A DNA stretch of 64,000 bases from Pseudomonas fluorescens (GTDB taxonomy: Bacteria; Pseudomonadota; Gammaproteobacteria; Pseudomonadales; Pseudomonadaceae). This document shows, piece by piece, positions 45,670 through 58,013 of this stretch. The translations under genes and the position numbers were made by a program. Below the pieces are notes generated by a model, which worked only from the letters and a program-made list of their open reading frames with translations, searched no databases and was not told the DNA's origin. Positions within the stretch are counted from its first letter, which is position 1, and each line of letters begins with the position of its first letter. The stretch is taken from contig NZ_VCNJ01000001.1 in the NCBI RefSeq assembly GCF_005938625.1, forward strand, positions 124,001 to 188,000, in the 5' to 3' direction.

Positions 45670-46608
45670 TTGACTGACTTGTCCGTTGTACCGCTGCAAA
45701 CCCGCCAAACCAATCCGATGACCCTGTATCTTGCGCGCCTGGCCCCCTCCAGCCAGCTGACCATGCGTTACGTTTTGCAGGACGCGGCCGACCGTCTCGG
45801 TTTTGAAGACATGAATGTCGAGGAAATTCCCTGGCACGCATTACAACCTGAAGACGTGGTCGCTCTGGTCGCTGCTTTGCGTGAAGACAACTATGCGCCG
45901 AACACTTCTTCACTGTATGTAAATGCCGTGCGCGGGGTGATGAATGAAGCCTGGCGGATGAGTTTGATCAGCCAGGATCATCTATTGAAGATGCGTTCGG
46001 TCAAAGGCATTGCCGGTACGCGTTTGTCCCAGGGGCGCAACTTGAAGCGCACCTTGATTCATGAACTGATGGAAGTCTGCGCCGCTGATCCACGCCCTCA
46101 GGGGTTGCGCGATGCGGCAGTGATTGCGCTGTTGTACGGCACCGGCATGCGTAAATCGGAGTCGGTGGACCTGGACTTGAATCAGGTCGACTTCACTGAA
46201 CGCAGTCTGACCGTCACCGGCAAAGGCAATAAACAACTGATCAAGTACGCGCCGGCGTGGGCGTTCGCCAAACTCAATGCGTGGCTGGAACTGCGGCGTT
46301 CGCAACTCAAGGAAGGCGAGAGTGACGATGCCTTTCTGTTCAACCGTATCCGTCGCGGCAGTCATATCACCCGCGAGCGCATCACCAAACACGCGATTTA
46401 CTACATCGCCCGTCAGCGGGGTACTCAGGTCGGGGTGAAGATCATGCCTCACGATTTCCGCCGTTCGTTTATCACGCGGGTGATCGAGGAGCATGATTTG
46501 TCGATTGCGCAGAAGCTCGCGCACCACAGCAACATCCAGACCACCGCCAACTACGATGTGCGCGATGACAACGAGCGGCGGCGTGCGGTGGATCGCTTCG
46601 ATCTCTGA
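45670..46608 (+). CDS. Tyrosine recombinase / site-specific integrase
   Basis: The product is 312 aa from TTG 45670. It has an N-terminal SAM-like core-binding domain and a C-terminal phage-integrase domain. Counted from TTG, the catalytic residues are R161 (GTGMRKSE), K185 (GKGNKQ), H261 and R264 (MPHDFRRS), H285 or H286 (LAHHSNI) and the nucleophile Y295 (ANYDVR), so it should be active. ATG 45616 would give 330 aa, but the extra codons are AT-rich and non-Pseudomonas-like, while TTG is preceded by AAGG. It is divergent from arnB and stops exactly where the ferric ABC ATPase stops on the other strand. No att site or other integrase-associated gene is seen. Confidence 0.85.
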   Translation: MTDLSVVPLQTRQTNPMTLYLARLAPSSQLTMRYVLQDAADRLGFEDMNVEEIPWHALQPEDVVALVAALREDNYAPNTSSLYVNAVRGVMNEAWRMSLISQDHLLKMRSVKGIAGTRLSQGRNLKRTLIHELMEVCAADPRPQGLRDAAVIALLYGTGMRKSESVDLDLNQVDFTERSLTVTGKGNKQLIKYAPAWAFAKLNAWLELRRSQLKEGESDDAFLFNRIRRGSHITRERITKHAIYYIARQRGTQVGVKIMPHDFRRSFITRVIEEHDLSIAQKLAHHSNIQTTANYDVRDDNERRRAVDRFDL

Positions 46609-47667
46609 TCAGGGAAGCGCGAAGACGTGAGCCGCACCGAGTACCGATAACTGCACGTCGCTGCCTGCTGGTGGCGCGTGCATGCCGGAGCTGCGTACCA
46701 ACAGCGAGCGGCCGGGATCCTGATTGATCGGCGAGCGCAGTTCGACGGTGAGGGTGCAGGTGTTGCCGGCGAAGTCGCGTTCGGTGACCACGGCGGGACA
46801 GCCCTGGCTACCGGACGCCGAGCCGGACAGTTGCAATTGTTCGGGCCTGAGCATGATCTGTGCATTACCAATAAAACCGTTGCTGTTCACCGGCACCTGA
46901 CCGAGATCGCAGTGGGCCAGACCGGATTCGATTCGCGCCGGCATCACCACGGCTTCGCCGAGGAAATGTGCGGTCTGCTCGTCGTCGGGATAGCGGTAAA
47001 GGTCCATTGGATGCCCGGACTGCACCAGCCGACCGCCGCGCATCACCGCCAACTGATCGGCAAATGACAGCGCTTCGCCTTGATCGTGGGTCACCAGAAT
47101 CGTGGTGACACCCGCGTCCTCCAGCAGACGCGCGACCATTTTGCGCATGGCGCTGCGCAGGCCGGTGTCGAGGGCGGAGAACGGTTCATCGAGCAGCATC
47201 AGTCGCGGTTGTTGCGCGAGTGCCCGCGCGAGGGAGACCCGTTGCTGCTGGCCGCCGGACAATTCATGCGGCCAACGGTCGGCCATGTTGGCGTCGAGCG
47301 AAACGCTGTCCATTAGTTGCTGGATGCGCTCGGTGCGCGCTGTACCGGTCAACGCCAGGCCGAAGCCGATATTGGCGGCGACCGTCATGTGCGGAAACAG
47401 CGCACCATCCTGAGGGACATAACCGATTTGCCGTTGGTAAGCGGGCACTGCATGAGAGCTGTCGACCAGTACCTGACCGTTGAGGGTCAGGCTGCCGGCG
47501 TCGGGGAATTCGAAACCGGCAATCATCCGCAGCAGCGTGGTCTTGCCGGAACCGGACGGGCCGACAATCACCGTGCGGCTGCCGGTCGGCACCGACAGAC
47601 AGATGTCATCCAGCGCTTTCTGCGCGCCAAAGGATTTGCTCAGAGAGATCAGTTCAAGTGCGTTCAT
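46609..47667 (-). CDS. Ferric iron ABC transporter ATP-binding protein (FbpC-like)
   Basis: This 352-aa ATPase has Walker [10 protein letters not shown] (near 37-45), signature LSGGQQQR, Walker [13 protein letters not shown], and a C-terminal TOBE-like domain ([13 protein letters not shown]). It drives uptake by the permease encoded 4 nt overlapping upstream. It converges on the recombinase with no gap. Confidence 0.93.
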   Translation of the reverse strand: MNALELISLSKSFGAQKALDDICLSVPTGSRTVIVGPSGSGKTTLLRMIAGFEFPDAGSLTLNGQVLVDSSHAVPAYQRQIGYVPQDGALFPHMTVAANIGFGLALTGTARTERIQQLMDSVSLDANMADRWPHELSGGQQQRVSLARALAQQPRLMLLDEPFSALDTGLRSAMRKMVARLLEDAGVTTILVTHDQGEALSFADQLAVMRGGRLVQSGHPMDLYRYPDDEQTAHFLGEAVVMPARIESGLAHCDLGQVPVNSNGFIGNAQIMLRPEQLQLSGSASGSQGCPAVVTERDFAGNTCTLTVELRSPINQDPGRSLLVRSSGMHAPPAGSDVQLSVLGAAHVFALP

Positions 47668-49262
47668 CGGCCAGCGGTGCGCCTGGATTGGTGATAGAGG
47701 AGGGCGGTCAGCGGCAGCGATAACAGCACCATCAACAGTGCGTAAGGCGCGGCAGCGGCATAATCGATTTCACTGGTCATGGCCCAGAACCCGGTGGCCA
47801 GGGTGCGCGTGCCGTTAGGTGCGAGCAGCAGGGTCGCGGTCAGTTCATTGGTGATCGCCAGAAACACCAGTGCGGCGCCGGCGGCAGCCCCCGGCGCGGC
47901 AAGGCGCAGGGTGATCAGCCACAAGGCCCGCAGCGGCGAACGACCGAGGCTTTGCGCAATATTTTCCAGCTCCACTGGCGCCTGGGCAAAACCGGCACGC
48001 AGGCTGACCAATGCGCGGGGCAGGAACATCAGCAGATAGGCGAGCAGCACGGTGATGGTGGTCTGGTAGATCGGCCGGGCGAAATGGATGGTCACGGTGA
48101 CCAGCGCGAGTGCCACAACAATGCCCGGCAGCGAACTGGTGATGTAGTTGCAGCCTTCAAGCAAGCGCTGCAATTTGCCCGGCGCGCGGATCGACAGCCA
48201 GGCAATCGGAATCGCCGCCAGACTGGTCAACAGTGCCCCGGCCACGCCGAACGACAGCGTTTGCAACAGCGCAGGTAACAGCTCGCCACCGCCCCAGACC
48301 TCAACGCCTCCGGCAATCAGCCAGCGGCCCAGCGTCAGCAAAGGCACGCCGAGGGCGAGCAGGCAGGTCAGCCCTTGCAGGCTCAGCCCGAGGATGACGG
48401 TGCCGCGACTCAGCAATACGGTGCGTTGTTCGCGCGCACTGCCGGAACCCACGCGGGCATAGCGCGCCTTGCCCCGGGCGGCGGATTCGACGGTGAGCAT
48501 GGCCAGACAACACAACGCCAGAACACCCGCGAGCATGTTCGCCGCCGGGCCATTGAAGGTCGATTTGAACTGATCGAAAATCGCCGTGGTGAAGGTGTCG
48601 AAGCGAATCATCGCGTACAGGCCGTACTCGGCCAGCAAGTGCAGCCCAACCAGCAACGCACCGCCACAAATCGCCAGACGCAACTGTGGCAACACCACCC
48701 GGAAAAACACCGCCCAGGGTTTCAGACCCAGGGATTCGGCAACGTCTTCAATCGCCGGATCAAGTCGGCGCAAGGTCGCCGCAATCGGCAAGTAAAGAAA
48801 CGGAAAATACGCGATCACCGACACCAGCACGCCGGCCGGCAATCCGTGAATCGATGGAATCAGACTGACCCACGCATAGCTATGAACGAACGCCGGCACC
48901 GCCAGCGGCGCCACGGCCAGCAATGACCACAGGCGTCGACCGGGCAGGTTGGTGCGTTCGGTCAGCCATGCCAGTGCGGTGCCGAGCAGAATGCACAGCG
49001 GCAACGTGATCAACACCAGCAGCACGGTGTTGATCAGCAGTTCCGCCACCCGTGGGCGGAACACCAACGCTTCGATAGTCGCCCAGCCAGTCGCCCATGA
49101 CACACCGAGTACAAACGCGATCGGCAACAGTGACAGCAATGAAACGCTGATCGCGAGCGCAACCACCCACGAACCCCCGCGACCGGTGAGGGCGCGGGGT
49201 TTAAGTCTAAGGCTCGCGGAGGCCGTCGCTGCGACCTGCGCGGGTAGGGTTTCGGGGAGCAC
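47664..49262 (-). CDS. Ferric iron ABC transporter permease (FbpB-like)
   Basis: The 532-aa inner-membrane protein has two fused permease halves, each with an EAA-like loop ([21 protein letters not shown] and [19 protein letters not shown]). About twelve helices are seen. It starts with GTG 49262, directly after the binding-protein stop, and overlaps the ATPase gene by 4 nt, so translation of the three is coupled. Confidence 0.93.
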   Translation of the reverse strand: MLPETLPAQVAATASASLRLKPRALTGRGGSWVVALAISVSLLSLLPIAFVLGVSWATGWATIEALVFRPRVAELLINTVLLVLITLPLCILLGTALAWLTERTNLPGRRLWSLLAVAPLAVPAFVHSYAWVSLIPSIHGLPAGVLVSVIAYFPFLYLPIAATLRRLDPAIEDVAESLGLKPWAVFFRVVLPQLRLAICGGALLVGLHLLAEYGLYAMIRFDTFTTAIFDQFKSTFNGPAANMLAGVLALCCLAMLTVESAARGKARYARVGSGSAREQRTVLLSRGTVILGLSLQGLTCLLALGVPLLTLGRWLIAGGVEVWGGGELLPALLQTLSFGVAGALLTSLAAIPIAWLSIRAPGKLQRLLEGCNYITSSLPGIVVALALVTVTIHFARPIYQTTITVLLAYLLMFLPRALVSLRAGFAQAPVELENIAQSLGRSPLRALWLITLRLAAPGAAAGAALVFLAITNELTATLLLAPNGTRTLATGFWAMTSEIDYAAAAPYALLMVLLSLPLTALLYHQSRRTAGR

Positions 49263-50276
49263 TTACAGGATTCCCGCCTGGGTCATCAGCTCGACGGCTT
49301 TCTTGCTATCGAGTTTCGACGCGTCGACGGTTGGCGCATCAAGATCCTTCAGCGGCGTCAGTTTCGGGTTGGACGGCGCGTCTTTGCCAACCGCGTATTC
49401 AAACGAAGTGCCGCTGTGGAGAATCTCCTGGCCTTCTTTGCCGGTGATGTATTTGACGAACTTCTGCGCCTCTTCCTGGTGTTTGCTGGAGGCCAGCACG
49501 CCAGCGCCGGAGGTACTGACAAACGCGCCCGGGTCCTGATGCTTGAAGTAGTAAAGCTGGGTGTTCTTGCTGTTTTCGCCGGTCTTGGACTGATCGACGA
49601 AGCTGTAATAGTGGTAGATCACGCCACTGTCGATCTGCCCGGCGTTTACCGCTTTGAGCACAGCGCTGTTGCCGCGGTACACGGTGGCATTGGTTTTCAT
49701 GCCTTTAAGCCAATCGAGGGTGGCGGCTTCGCCTTTCTGCTCCAGCACGGCGGCGACAATGGCCTGGAAGTCCGCGCCGGCCGGCGAGGCAGCCCAACGG
49801 CCTTTCCACTCCGGTTTGGCCAGATCCAGCAGGGATTTGGGCAGGTCTTTCTCGGCCAGTTTCGCCGGGTTGTAGACGAACACGGTCGAACGGGCGGCGA
49901 TGCCGATCCACTGGCCATGGGCCGGCCGATACGCCGCATCGACTTGTTCCAGCGTCGCCGGCGCGATGGGCGCGAACAGCTTGGCGTTGTCGACCAGCAC
50001 CATCGCCGGGGAGTTTTCGGTGAGGAACACGTCTGCCGGCGAGGCCGCGCCTTCCTGCACGATCTGGTTGCCCATTTCGGTGTCATCGCCATTGCGAATC
50101 GTCACCGGAATCCCGGTTTCTTCGGTGAACCCGGCCACCCAGGCTTTGGTCAGGCTTTCGTGCTGGGCGTTGTACACCAGCAGGCCAACGCCGTCGGCGG
50201 CCCACAGTGGGGCGCAGCCGAGCAGAGCGGTGGCCAGTGCGGCGCGTTTCAGGAAGGTGGGAAGGTGTGGACTCAT
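49263..50276 (-). CDS. Ferric iron ABC transporter periplasmic binding protein (FbpA/HitA-like)
   Basis: This 337-aa protein has a signal peptide (MSPHLPTFLKRAALATALLGCAPLWA). The mature start VGLLVYNAQHESLTKAW and the tyrosine pair YHYYSFVDQ, which ligates Fe3+, are typical of FbpA/HitA. It collects free ferric iron in the periplasm. It is the first gene of the operon. A partial Fur-like match (AATCATT core, about half of 19 positions) lies near 50328-50350 upstream; too weak to list as a site. Confidence 0.92.
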   Translation of the reverse strand: MSPHLPTFLKRAALATALLGCAPLWAADGVGLLVYNAQHESLTKAWVAGFTEETGIPVTIRNGDDTEMGNQIVQEGAASPADVFLTENSPAMVLVDNAKLFAPIAPATLEQVDAAYRPAHGQWIGIAARSTVFVYNPAKLAEKDLPKSLLDLAKPEWKGRWAASPAGADFQAIVAAVLEQKGEAATLDWLKGMKTNATVYRGNSAVLKAVNAGQIDSGVIYHYYSFVDQSKTGENSKNTQLYYFKHQDPGAFVSTSGAGVLASSKHQEEAQKFVKYITGKEGQEILHSGTSFEYAVGKDAPSNPKLTPLKDLDAPTVDASKLDSKKAVELMTQAGIL

Positions 50277-50444
50277 GGCGGGCGGGCTCCGGGCTTTTAG
50301 ACGTTATGGGCAAACCTTCGGCGTAGGTGATGCGAATGATTTGCAAGTGTTGAGTCGCTGGCAATGTAGGCAGGCAAATGAGAAAAAAACGTTAAAAAAA
50401 CCGTTAATACATGTCATTCCTATTCAGATTAGCAGCGACTCGAC

Positions 50445-50465
50445 GACGCACGAGGGCCGTGCGTC
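50445..50465. terminator. Perfect 8-bp stem-loop downstream of pqiC
   Basis: GACGCACG-AGGGC-CGTGCGTC lies 29 bp beyond the pqiC stop. There is no T run on the minus strand after it, so termination would need Rho or be partial. It may instead be a regulator site for the fbp operon. Confidence 0.4.
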
Positions 50466-50494
50466 TTAACGTGAGTTTTTTACGTGGCGAAGAT

Positions 50495-51046
50495 TCAGGA
50501 GGAGGGTGGGCAGCCGCGTGCACTGCCGGCAGCCTGAGTGATCAGTGCAGCCAGACGTTTGACGTTGTTCTGCTGCGCCGCAACCAGTTCATCGATGCTC
50601 GGCCCCGAGGGGGTTTGCATCACTGAGCGACAGGTGAGGAGCGTGCTTTCAGTCGCGCCGAGCGGACGCAGCCGCCATTTCACATCGATCAAGCCATACT
50701 GGCCGGGAATCGAATCGAAACGCTGAACATCGACGCGCACCGACATTCTTTGCTGACCGGCCGCGTTGCTCAGTTGATCAACCAGCGCACTGCGCAATTC
50801 GTCGGCGAGGCTGGCGCCCCACCATTCGGTTTCCAGAATCGCCAGACCACTGTTGCCTTCGCGTATGACGATTTGCGCACGGTCGACTTGCGGCGGCACG
50901 GTGATGCCCTCGATCGCGATGTCGGCACCGCTGTGGCCGGCGCCGGGTTGCACCGGAGTCAGGGTGTGAAAGCTGATCGGGTCGCTGCGGCAGGCGCTCA
51001 GCAGCATGACGGCGGCGAGCACAGTAATCTTCAGCGGTGATGCCAT
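50495..51046 (-). CDS. pqiC: PqiC-type outer-membrane lipoprotein
   Basis: The 183-aa protein has a lipoprotein signal with lipobox LLSAC (Cys near residue 19 from ATG 51046), then the ABC-type transport auxiliary (DUF330) domain (DVKWRLRPLG). It is the outer-membrane partner of PqiB. ATG 51046 has an AGGAG site; a TTG at 51067 is less likely. It follows pqiB by 17 nt. Confidence 0.9.
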   Translation of the reverse strand: MASPLKITVLAAVMLLSACRSDPISFHTLTPVQPGAGHSGADIAIEGITVPPQVDRAQIVIREGNSGLAILETEWWGASLADELRSALVDQLSNAAGQQRMSVRVDVQRFDSIPGQYGLIDVKWRLRPLGATESTLLTCRSVMQTPSGPSIDELVAAQQNNVKRLAALITQAAGSARGCPPSS

Positions 51047-51063
51047 GGGTTCAGCTCCTGTGC

Positions 51064-52719
51064 TCAATTGCGTGGCGGTCCTTTCAGGTCCAGCGGTGCC
51101 GCGTTGTCGGGACGGCCACGAATCAACGATTCCGGATGACGCCCGAGATAGTCGGAGAGCTCACGCAGAGAGCGCGACATGCGCCCGAGTTCTTCGAGGG
51201 TCTCGCCCAACTTCTCGCGTTGCGGCGAGTCTTCGGCCAGCGTTGAATTGGCGGACTGCAAGGTCTTGCTGACGTCGGCGAGGGTGCTCTGCACACCCGG
51301 CAAGGTCTTCGCGTTGAACTGAGTCAGGCCTTTGCGCAGCTCGACCAGATTGCTGTCGAGGTTGCTGGCGATACGCTCGACTGGCAATGCGTTGATCTTG
51401 TTGACCATCGCTTCGAGTTTTTCCTGCAATTGTTCGAGGCTGCCCGGAATCGTCGGGATACTGACCGGGCGGGCAGTTGGGTCGAACGCGACTTTCGGCG
51501 CTTTCGGGTAGAAATCCAGCGCGATGTACAACTGGCCGGTGAGCAGGTTGCCGTTACGGGCCTGGGCGCGCAGGCCGTTTTCGATGAAGGTGCCGAGCAG
51601 GCGCGCGCCGGTGGCTTCGTCGTTTTCGTCGCCGTTGAAGGCCTTGAGCATTTTGGCGTGCGCTCGGCCCAGGCGCTGCGGGTAAATGACGATGCCGACG
51701 TTGACCGGGAACGTGCGTTTGACTTCATCGAAGTCGAGATTGACCGCGACCACCCGACCGATTTCGACGCCGAGAAATTCCACCGGTGCATCGACCTTCA
51801 GCCCACGCAAAGCCTGATCGAAACGCAGGCTCAGGTACTGCGCCTTGCCGTTGGGCGGGGCGAGGGCGGCGGTCTGGTCGGCGAACAGTTCGAAGTCTTT
51901 GTTTTCCGCCGCGACCGTGTCGTTGGGGCTGTAATCCGGTGCGCGGAAGGCGATGCCGCCCACCAGCAGGGTCGACAGTGATTCGGTTTTCACCGCGAAA
52001 CCATTGGCGCCGACGCTGACATCAACGCCACTGGCGTTCCAGAAACGAGTGTTTTCGGTGACGTAGGCGTCATTCGGTGAATGAATGAACACTTCGATGT
52101 TGACGCCTTTGCCATCGGGATTCAGCGCATAGGACACCACCTGGCCGACGGGGATCTTGCGGTAGTAAACCGGTGAGCCGATGTCCAGCGAGCCCAGATC
52201 CGAGGTGTGCAAGGAGAAGGTTTTACCCGGTTCGCCATAGGTGATGGGCGGCGGGTTCTCCAGGCCTTTGAAGGTTTTCGCGCGGTTATTCGCTTCGCCA
52301 ATGTCGGCACCGATGTAGTCGCCGGACAGCAGGGTATCGATGCCCGAGACGCCGCCGGCGCCGATGCGTGGCCGCACCACCCAGAACTGCGAATCTTCAC
52401 GGGTAAAGCTTTCGGCCTGCTTGGCCAGTTTGATCGTCGCGTTCACGCTTTTGTGATCGTCGGCCAGTTCGACATCCGAGACATGCCCGATCACTACATT
52501 GCGGTATTTGACTTCGGTTTTATTGGCCGTGAGACCGTCACCGGTCTTGAAGGTCACGGTGATGGTCGGGCCTTCCTGCATGAGGTTGTGCACCACCAGC
52601 GAGATGCCCACCAGCACCGCGACAATCGGCACGATCCAGACCAGTGAAATGCCGAAACGGCGTGTTTTGACTGGGGCTTGGCCTGGCGCTCGCGGCTCGT
52701 CGGTGGCTGACGACTTCAT
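51064..52719 (-). CDS. pqiB: PqiB-type MCE-domain protein
   Basis: The 551-aa protein has one N-terminal membrane helix (ISLVWIVPIVAVLVGISLVV) and three MCE domains (beginning about residues 50, 165 and 290), followed by a C-terminal helical region (420-530). PqiB forms a hollow tube across the periplasm that carries lipids between membranes. The start ATG 52719 has a GAGGAGG site. The usual upstream pqiA gene or genes are absent here: the next 236 bp contain only a repeat. Confidence 0.92.
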   Translation of the reverse strand: MKSSATDEPRAPGQAPVKTRRFGISLVWIVPIVAVLVGISLVVHNLMQEGPTITVTFKTGDGLTANKTEVKYRNVVIGHVSDVELADDHKSVNATIKLAKQAESFTREDSQFWVVRPRIGAGGVSGIDTLLSGDYIGADIGEANNRAKTFKGLENPPPITYGEPGKTFSLHTSDLGSLDIGSPVYYRKIPVGQVVSYALNPDGKGVNIEVFIHSPNDAYVTENTRFWNASGVDVSVGANGFAVKTESLSTLLVGGIAFRAPDYSPNDTVAAENKDFELFADQTAALAPPNGKAQYLSLRFDQALRGLKVDAPVEFLGVEIGRVVAVNLDFDEVKRTFPVNVGIVIYPQRLGRAHAKMLKAFNGDENDEATGARLLGTFIENGLRAQARNGNLLTGQLYIALDFYPKAPKVAFDPTARPVSIPTIPGSLEQLQEKLEAMVNKINALPVERIASNLDSNLVELRKGLTQFNAKTLPGVQSTLADVSKTLQSANSTLAEDSPQREKLGETLEELGRMSRSLRELSDYLGRHPESLIRGRPDNAAPLDLKGPPRN

Positions 52720-52827
52720 CCATGTCCTCCTCGATTGATTGGGCACTGAGCGTCAGGAACGCAAAAGCACCTCATCAATATAGAAGTGCTTGGCGATAGA
52801 GCAAATGTGTATAGCCCTCCTGCGCCT

Positions 52828-52929
52828 GATCGTTCCCACGCTCTGCGTGGGAACGCAGCCCGTGACGCTCCGCGTCACTGGACGCAGAGCGTCCCTTGAG
52901 GCATTCCCACGCAGAGCGTGGGAACGATC
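52828..52929. repeat. 102-bp nested palindromic repeat, GTTCCCACGC class
   Basis: Outer arms GATCGTTCCCACGC... and ...GCGTGGGAACGATC; inner pair GTGACGCTCCGCGTCAC and GGACGCAGAGCGTCC. It lies between puuB-like and pqiB genes on the minus strand. Confidence 0.9.
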
Positions 52930-52955
52930 AGATCGCGACAGCGCTGCTTGTGCTG

Positions 52956-55474
<2,519 letters not shown>

Positions 55475-55499
55475 GACACAGGGGATCTTTTGGGTTGGG

Positions 55500-56858
55500 T
55501 TAAACACTGAGCATCAGAAACTCACGCTCCCACGAGCTGATCACGCGTTTGAAGTTTTCATGCTCGGCACGCTTCACCGCGACATAACCACGGACGAATT
55601 TGTCGCCAAGGTATTGCGCAACGGCCTCGCACTCTTCCATCTGCGTCAGCGCTTCTTCGATGGTGATCGGCAGGCGCAGATTGCGGCGTTCGTACGCACG
55701 GCCCTGGACCGCAGCGCTCGGCGCTATGCCTTCGACCATGCCGATGTAACCGCAGAGCAAACTGGCGGCAATCGCCAGATACGGGTTGGCATCGGCGCCC
55801 GGCAAGCGGTTTTCCACGCGCATGGCTTCCGGGCTGGAAGTCGGTACACGCAAACCGACGGTGCGGTTCTCTTCGCCCCATTCGACGTTGACCGGCGCTG
55901 AGGTGTCCGGCAAGAAACGGCGGAACGAATTGACGTTCGGCGCGAACATCGGCAGCACTTTCGGAATGTACTTCTGCAAACCACCGATGTAGTGCAGGAA
56001 CAGTTCGCTCATTTGCCCGTCTTCATTGGCGAAAATCGGTTTGCCAGTGGCGATGTCGACCACACTCTGGTGGATGTGCATGGCGCTGCCCGGCTCATCA
56101 CCGATCGGCTTGGCCATGAACGTCGCCGCAACGTTGTGCTTGAGTGCAGCCTCACGCATGGTGCGTTTGAACACAGTGATCTGGTCAGCCAGATCCAGCG
56201 CGTCGCCGTGGCGGAAGTTGATTTCCATCTGCGCCGGGCCGTCTTCGTGGATCAGCGTGTCGAGGTCCAGACCTTGCAGTTCGCACCAGTCGTAGACGTC
56301 TTCGAACAGTGGATCAAATTCGTTGGCAGCATCGATGGAGAACGACTGCCGGCCACTTTCGGCGCGACCCGAGCGGCCCAGCGGTGCTTTGAGCGGCAAG
56401 TCCGGGTCTTCGCAGCGCTGAGTCAGGTAGAACTCCATTTCCGGCGCAACGATCGGCTTCCAGCCTTTGTCGGTGTAGAGCTGCAAGACTTTCTTCAGCA
56501 CGTTTCGCGGCGACAGTTCGATCGGGTTGCCGAACTTGTCGAAGGTGTCGTGGATGACGATGGCGGTCGGTTCGATCGCCCACGGAATCACGTAGACCGC
56601 GTCAGCCACTGGCTTGCAGACCATGTCTATATCGGCAGGATCAAGCAGGTCGTAGTAGATGTCGTCGTCGACAAAATCCCCGGTTACCGTTTGCAGCAGC
56701 ACGCTTTCCGGCAGGCGCATGCCTCGCTCATGCAGGAATTTGTTGGTCGGTGCGATCTTGCCGCGGGCAATGCCGGTCAGGTCGCTGACCACACATTCGA
56801 CTTCGGTAATCTTGTGATCTTTCAGCCACGTGAACAGCTGATCGAAAGGGGCATTCAT
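55500..56858 (-). CDS. Glutamylpolyamine synthetase (glutamine synthetase family, PuuA/SpuI-like)
   Basis: The 452-aa protein has the GS fold: PEMEFYL with metal Glu residues, GPAQMEINF, and PGSAMHIHQSV with the conserved His. ATP-binding VNSFRRFLP and EENRTVGLRVP follow. It ligates glutamate to a polyamine amino group, the first step of the gamma-glutamyl pathway. It lacks the Tyr adenylylation motif of GlnA. ATG 56858 (MNAPFDQLF) follows GAGGTC. The frame is open upstream to 56966 without conserved sequence. It is divergent from an AraC-type regulator. Confidence 0.92.
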   Translation of the reverse strand: MNAPFDQLFTWLKDHKITEVECVVSDLTGIARGKIAPTNKFLHERGMRLPESVLLQTVTGDFVDDDIYYDLLDPADIDMVCKPVADAVYVIPWAIEPTAIVIHDTFDKFGNPIELSPRNVLKKVLQLYTDKGWKPIVAPEMEFYLTQRCEDPDLPLKAPLGRSGRAESGRQSFSIDAANEFDPLFEDVYDWCELQGLDLDTLIHEDGPAQMEINFRHGDALDLADQITVFKRTMREAALKHNVAATFMAKPIGDEPGSAMHIHQSVVDIATGKPIFANEDGQMSELFLHYIGGLQKYIPKVLPMFAPNVNSFRRFLPDTSAPVNVEWGEENRTVGLRVPTSSPEAMRVENRLPGADANPYLAIAASLLCGYIGMVEGIAPSAAVQGRAYERRNLRLPITIEEALTQMEECEAVAQYLGDKFVRGYVAVKRAEHENFKRVISSWEREFLMLSV

Positions 56859-56981
56859 AAAGACCTCGTTATTGGTTTTATAGACGCCGGGGAGGGCGGG
56901 TTTCATCTTCCGCCCCTTCCCCTGTGGCGCGTTGACGACTATCTTGGGCGAGCCTTGCAGTTCCATCTATCCACTTTAAGC

Positions 56982-57009
56982 AGCACCAAAGCGCACCAAA
57001 AGAGTGCGC
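56982..57009. promoter_or_regulatory. Candidate operator between puuA-like and AraC genes
   Basis: GCACCAAA occurs twice in tandem (10-bp period), and GCGCAC (56991-56996) is inverted as GTGCGC (57004-57009). Such half-site pairs are usual for AraC-type regulators. It lies 11 bp before the AraC ATG, so it might also repress that gene. Confidence 0.45.
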
Positions 57010-57020
57010 AAGGTCACTCC

Positions 57021-57920
57021 ATGACAACGTGCAATCCGCTCCAGGTTCAAGCGTTCAACACCGCCGATGTGGCCGAGCAAGTCCGTGCCACACCGGGCTG
57101 GGTCCAGCATTACCAACAGATGTCGCCGGGCCATTTCGCCGGGCAGATCCGCTATCTGGATCTGCAGGGTGTCGAGGTCTATGAAGAGCAGATGAACACC
57201 CGCGTCGAGCAGAATTTCAGCGCGCCAGCCGGTGCCTTGGCGTTCTGTTTTGATCGCAGCGACAACGCGCTTTACTTGCTCAACGAAGACAGCCGCAACA
57301 TCTGGATCACCCCGGAGAATTACCAGGAAATCGCCGTGGTGTTCGGCCCGGAATTTGTCCGCCAGCACGGTCTGGATGTGGCGAAACTCGAGGGGTTGTT
57401 CATGACGCAACTCAATTGCGGACAGAACGCCTTGTTCAGTCGGTGGTTAAGCTCGACTCTCACGAAGGTTGCGCACGCTATTGATTTTCTTGATAAAGAT
57501 GCGCTGACACTGCAGCTGTTGGAAGACTGTCTGTTCATTCTCGACAACGCTCACACAAGCCTCGATCGCGGTGGCTTACAGCGGCGTACCGAAGAACGGA
57601 TGATCATGAAGCGGGTTGGAGAGTGGGCGGCAGATTCGCCGGAAGACACGGTCAATCTGCTGGAGCTTTCCCAAGTGGCCGGGGTGCCGTTGCGGCAATT
57701 GCAGCAGGCGTTCAAGGCCTACACCGGGATGACCCCGAGTCACTGGTTGCGCCTGCGCCGGTTGAACAGCGCTCACCGCGAACTGCTCAAGCGCCGACCC
57801 ACGGAAACCACCGTGGCCGAGGTGGCGATGCAGTGGTCGTTCTGGCATTTGGGGCGGTTTTCCAGCAGTTATCGGGCGCTGTTCAAAGAGCTGCCGAGCG
57901 AGACGCTGAAACGCTCGTGA
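57021..57920 (+). CDS. AraC-family regulator, probably of the polyamine genes
   Basis: The 299-aa protein has an N-terminal ligand or dimer domain (SPGHFAGQIRYLDLQGVEVYEEQ) and a C-terminal AraC DNA-binding domain at about 205-295. The latter contains LLELSQVAGVPLRQLQQAF, then TVAEVAMQWSFWHLGRFSSSYRALF. It is divergent from the puuA-like gene and the direct repeats at 56982-57009 lie between them, so it is the likely activator. The start ATG 57021 was chosen because the frame further upstream is antisense to puuA. Confidence 0.86.
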   Translation: MTTCNPLQVQAFNTADVAEQVRATPGWVQHYQQMSPGHFAGQIRYLDLQGVEVYEEQMNTRVEQNFSAPAGALAFCFDRSDNALYLLNEDSRNIWITPENYQEIAVVFGPEFVRQHGLDVAKLEGLFMTQLNCGQNALFSRWLSSTLTKVAHAIDFLDKDALTLQLLEDCLFILDNAHTSLDRGGLQRRTEERMIMKRVGEWAADSPEDTVNLLELSQVAGVPLRQLQQAFKAYTGMTPSHWLRLRRLNSAHRELLKRRPTETTVAEVAMQWSFWHLGRFSSSYRALFKELPSETLKRS

Positions 57921-57963
57921 TTGCGCTAACCGGCAAAAAGATCTTTGTGTCCCAAGCGAAGTT

Positions 57964-57983
57964 AAATAGAATCAGTCTCATTT
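57964..57983 (+). promoter_or_regulatory. Fur-like site upstream of the ECF sigma gene
   Basis: AAATAGAATCAGTCTCATTT resembles the AAATGAGAAT-n-ATTCTCATTT type of Fur site common before fecI-like genes. About 9 of the 14 positions of the 7-1-7 form match. It is 30 bp before the ECF sigma ATG. Confidence 0.6.
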
Positions 57984-58013
57984 GAATTCTTACTTCGCGC
58001 AGGGCCTCTTGAG

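Noticed and set aside
50328..50350. Fur box before the ferric ABC operon
   Set aside because: About half of the 19 positions match, close to chance level. Listed only as a weak hint.
55992..57020. Long upstream extension of the AraC gene
   Set aside because: The extension is antisense to the glutamylpolyamine synthetase. The AraC protein begins at ATG 57021.
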